Assembly (NCBI GenBank): GCA_946478645.1 | Contig: CAMLCW010000223.1 | Location: 1-8,526 of the forward strand | Direction of reading: 5' to 3' | DNA from: an uncultured Variovorax sp. | Lineage (GTDB): Bacteria; Pseudomonadota; Gammaproteobacteria; Burkholderiales; Burkholderiaceae | Length of the DNA stretch: 8,526 nucleotides | Part shown: one piece after another, positions 7,671-8,526 of the stretch | Position numbering within the stretch: the first letter of the stretch is position 1 | How the letters are laid out: every line of letters begins with the position of its first letter | Notes under the pieces: generated by a model | The model's database searches: none | Seen by the model: only the letters and a program-made list of their open reading frames with translations | What the model was told of the DNA's origin: nothing | Position numbers and translations under genes: made by a program

Positions 7671-8459
7671 GTGCAACAAGAGATTCTGAATATCGCGGCC
7701 TACAAGTTCGTGGCTATCGACGACGCCCCCGCGCTGCGCGAGGACCTGCGCGAACGCACCCTGGCGCTCGGCCTCATGGGCACGATCCTGCTCGCGCCCG
7801 AGGGCATCAACCTGTTCCTTGCCGGCAGCGCCGACGCGGTGCGCGCGTTCGTGGCCCACCTGCGCGCCGACGCGCGCTTCGCGGACCTCGAAACCAAGGA
7901 AAGCTGGTCGGCCGCGCAGCCGTTCCGCCGCATGCTGGTGAAGCTCAAGCGCGAGATCATCCGCATGGACCATCCCGCGATCCAGCCCTCGGCGGGCCGC
8001 GCGCCCGGTGTCGATGCGCCCACGCTCAAGCGCTGGCTCGACCAGGGCCACGACGACCAGGGCCGCGAGATCGCGCTGCTCGACACGCGCAATGCCTTCG
8101 AAGTCGACCACGGCAGCTTCGAAGGCGCCATCGACTGGCGTATCGAGAAATTCACGCAATTTCCGCCTGCGCTGCGCGAACACCGCGCGGACTTCGCCGG
8201 CAAGACGGTGGTGAGCTTCTGCACTGGCGGCATCCGCTGCGAGAAGGCCGCCATCCTGATGCGCGAGGAAGGCGTCGAGAACGTGTTGCAGCTCGAAGGC
8301 GGCATCCTCAAGTACTTCGAACTCGTGGGCGGCGCGCACTACAGCGGCGACTGCTTCGTGTTCGATGGCCGCGAGGCACTGGCGCCCGACCTCAGTGCCC
8401 GTTCCAACAAGGCCAGTGCACGGGCTTCGGAAGACCCTGATCTGGGGATCAAGACCTAG
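7671..8459 (+). CDS. trhO: tRNA uridine(34) hydroxylase TrhO (rhodanese family, YceA-like)
   Basis: Predicted oxygen-dependent tRNA hydroxylase that makes 5-hydroxyuridine at wobble position 34, from established work on E. coli YceA/TrhO; 262 aa from the chosen start. The N-terminal domain (about 1-100) carries [29 protein letters not shown] and the [22 protein letters not shown] block typical of TrhO. A rhodanese domain follows (about 115-220), with [19 protein letters not shown] and the active-site loop [12 protein letters not shown], where C184 is the catalytic cysteine. [14 protein letters not shown] closes the core. It is shorter than the 350-aa E. coli protein, lacking most of the C-terminal extension. 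The frame opens earlier (GTG at 7611), but I chose the GTG at 7671 because family members begin just before LNIAAYKF and because the TACAAT box lies between the two. It is divergent from dnaE. The last 20 residues look disordered. Confidence 0.93.
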   Translation: MQQEILNIAAYKFVAIDDAPALREDLRERTLALGLMGTILLAPEGINLFLAGSADAVRAFVAHLRADARFADLETKESWSAAQPFRRMLVKLKREIIRMDHPAIQPSAGRAPGVDAPTLKRWLDQGHDDQGREIALLDTRNAFEVDHGSFEGAIDWRIEKFTQFPPALREHRADFAGKTVVSFCTGGIRCEKAAILMREEGVENVLQLEGGILKYFELVGGAHYSGDCFVFDGREALAPDLSARSNKASARASEDPDLGIKT

Positions 8460-8460
8460 C

Positions 8461-8487
8461 GATCGCTGCCCCGTTCGGGGCGCGATC
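8461..8487 (+). terminator. Terminator-like hairpin after trhO
   Basis: Two bases after the TAG, GATCGC (8461-8466) pairs with GCGATC (8482-8487) and GCCCC (8468-8472) with GGGGC (8477-8481), around a GTTC loop with one bulged T at 8467. That makes an 11-bp stem. No T-run follows, so it is a GC-rich hairpin rather than a textbook intrinsic terminator. Its position at the gene end supports a termination or mRNA 3'-end role. Confidence 0.65.
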
Positions 8488-8526
8488 CCGCCGACGGTGG
8501 ACTCCCCTCCGCGAATGTCCCCCGGC
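8488..8526. other. Non-coding tail of the window
   Basis: The last 39 bases after the trhO hairpin show no start codon with a ribosome-binding site and no recognisable protein fragment on either strand. They could be intergenic, part of a dispersed intergenic repeat, or the end of a gene lying beyond the window; the sequence is too short to decide. Confidence 0.3.

Noticed and set aside
4054..7689. A 1211-codon plus-strand open frame, longer than dnaE itself, as a possible protein-coding gene
   Set aside because: It is the codon-aligned antisense of dnaE, kept open by the absence of TTA, CTA and TCA codons. Its product is a low-complexity mix of Leu, Val, Ala, Arg, His, Asp and Glu with no recognisable domain.

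Overview
The window looks like ordinary core chromosome of a high-GC betaproteobacterium. Protein families, gene order and near-exclusive use of G/C-ending codons point to Burkholderiales, most likely Comamonadaceae (Variovorax/Acidovorax-like). The lineage is inferred from remembered family resemblance, not from a search. I see no tRNA, rRNA, CRISPR array, insertion sequence or prophage gene, and no gene-free stretch longer than about 100 bases.

Left part (1-3630, plus strand): a tight five-gene cluster. It begins with the C-terminal four fifths of a class I/II PLP-dependent aminotransferase, whose start lies outside the window. That gene overlaps ybgC (hotdog acyl-CoA thioesterase) by an ATGA junction. 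Then come tolQ, tolR and tolA, separated by 16, 19 and 3 bases. TolQ and TolR form the proton-driven inner-membrane motor, and TolA is the periplasm-spanning arm of the Tol-Pal envelope system, which constricts and stabilises the outer membrane during division. tolB, pal and cpoB do not follow tolA here.

Middle (3631-7578): a large GC-rich inverted repeat separates tolA from a convergent minus-strand pair. dnaE (replicative DNA polymerase III alpha subunit, 1172 aa) is followed after 27 bases by a small gene for an exported bacterial OB-fold (YgiW/YdeI-like, BOF) protein.

Right part (7579-8526): a 92-bp divergent intergenic region carries a TACAAT -10-like box on each strand. Each box is placed so that transcription would begin at or within about two bases of the start codon of dnaE or trhO, suggesting leaderless or nearly leaderless mRNAs. 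trhO (tRNA U34 hydroxylase, rhodanese family) runs to 8459 and is followed by a terminator-like hairpin. The last 39 bases are non-coding as far as I can tell.

I found no new biological system. The points most worth a second look are the paired leaderless-type promoters, a patch of atypical codons inside ybgC, the tolQRA block separated from tolB-pal, and the coupling of a periplasmic BOF gene to dnaE.
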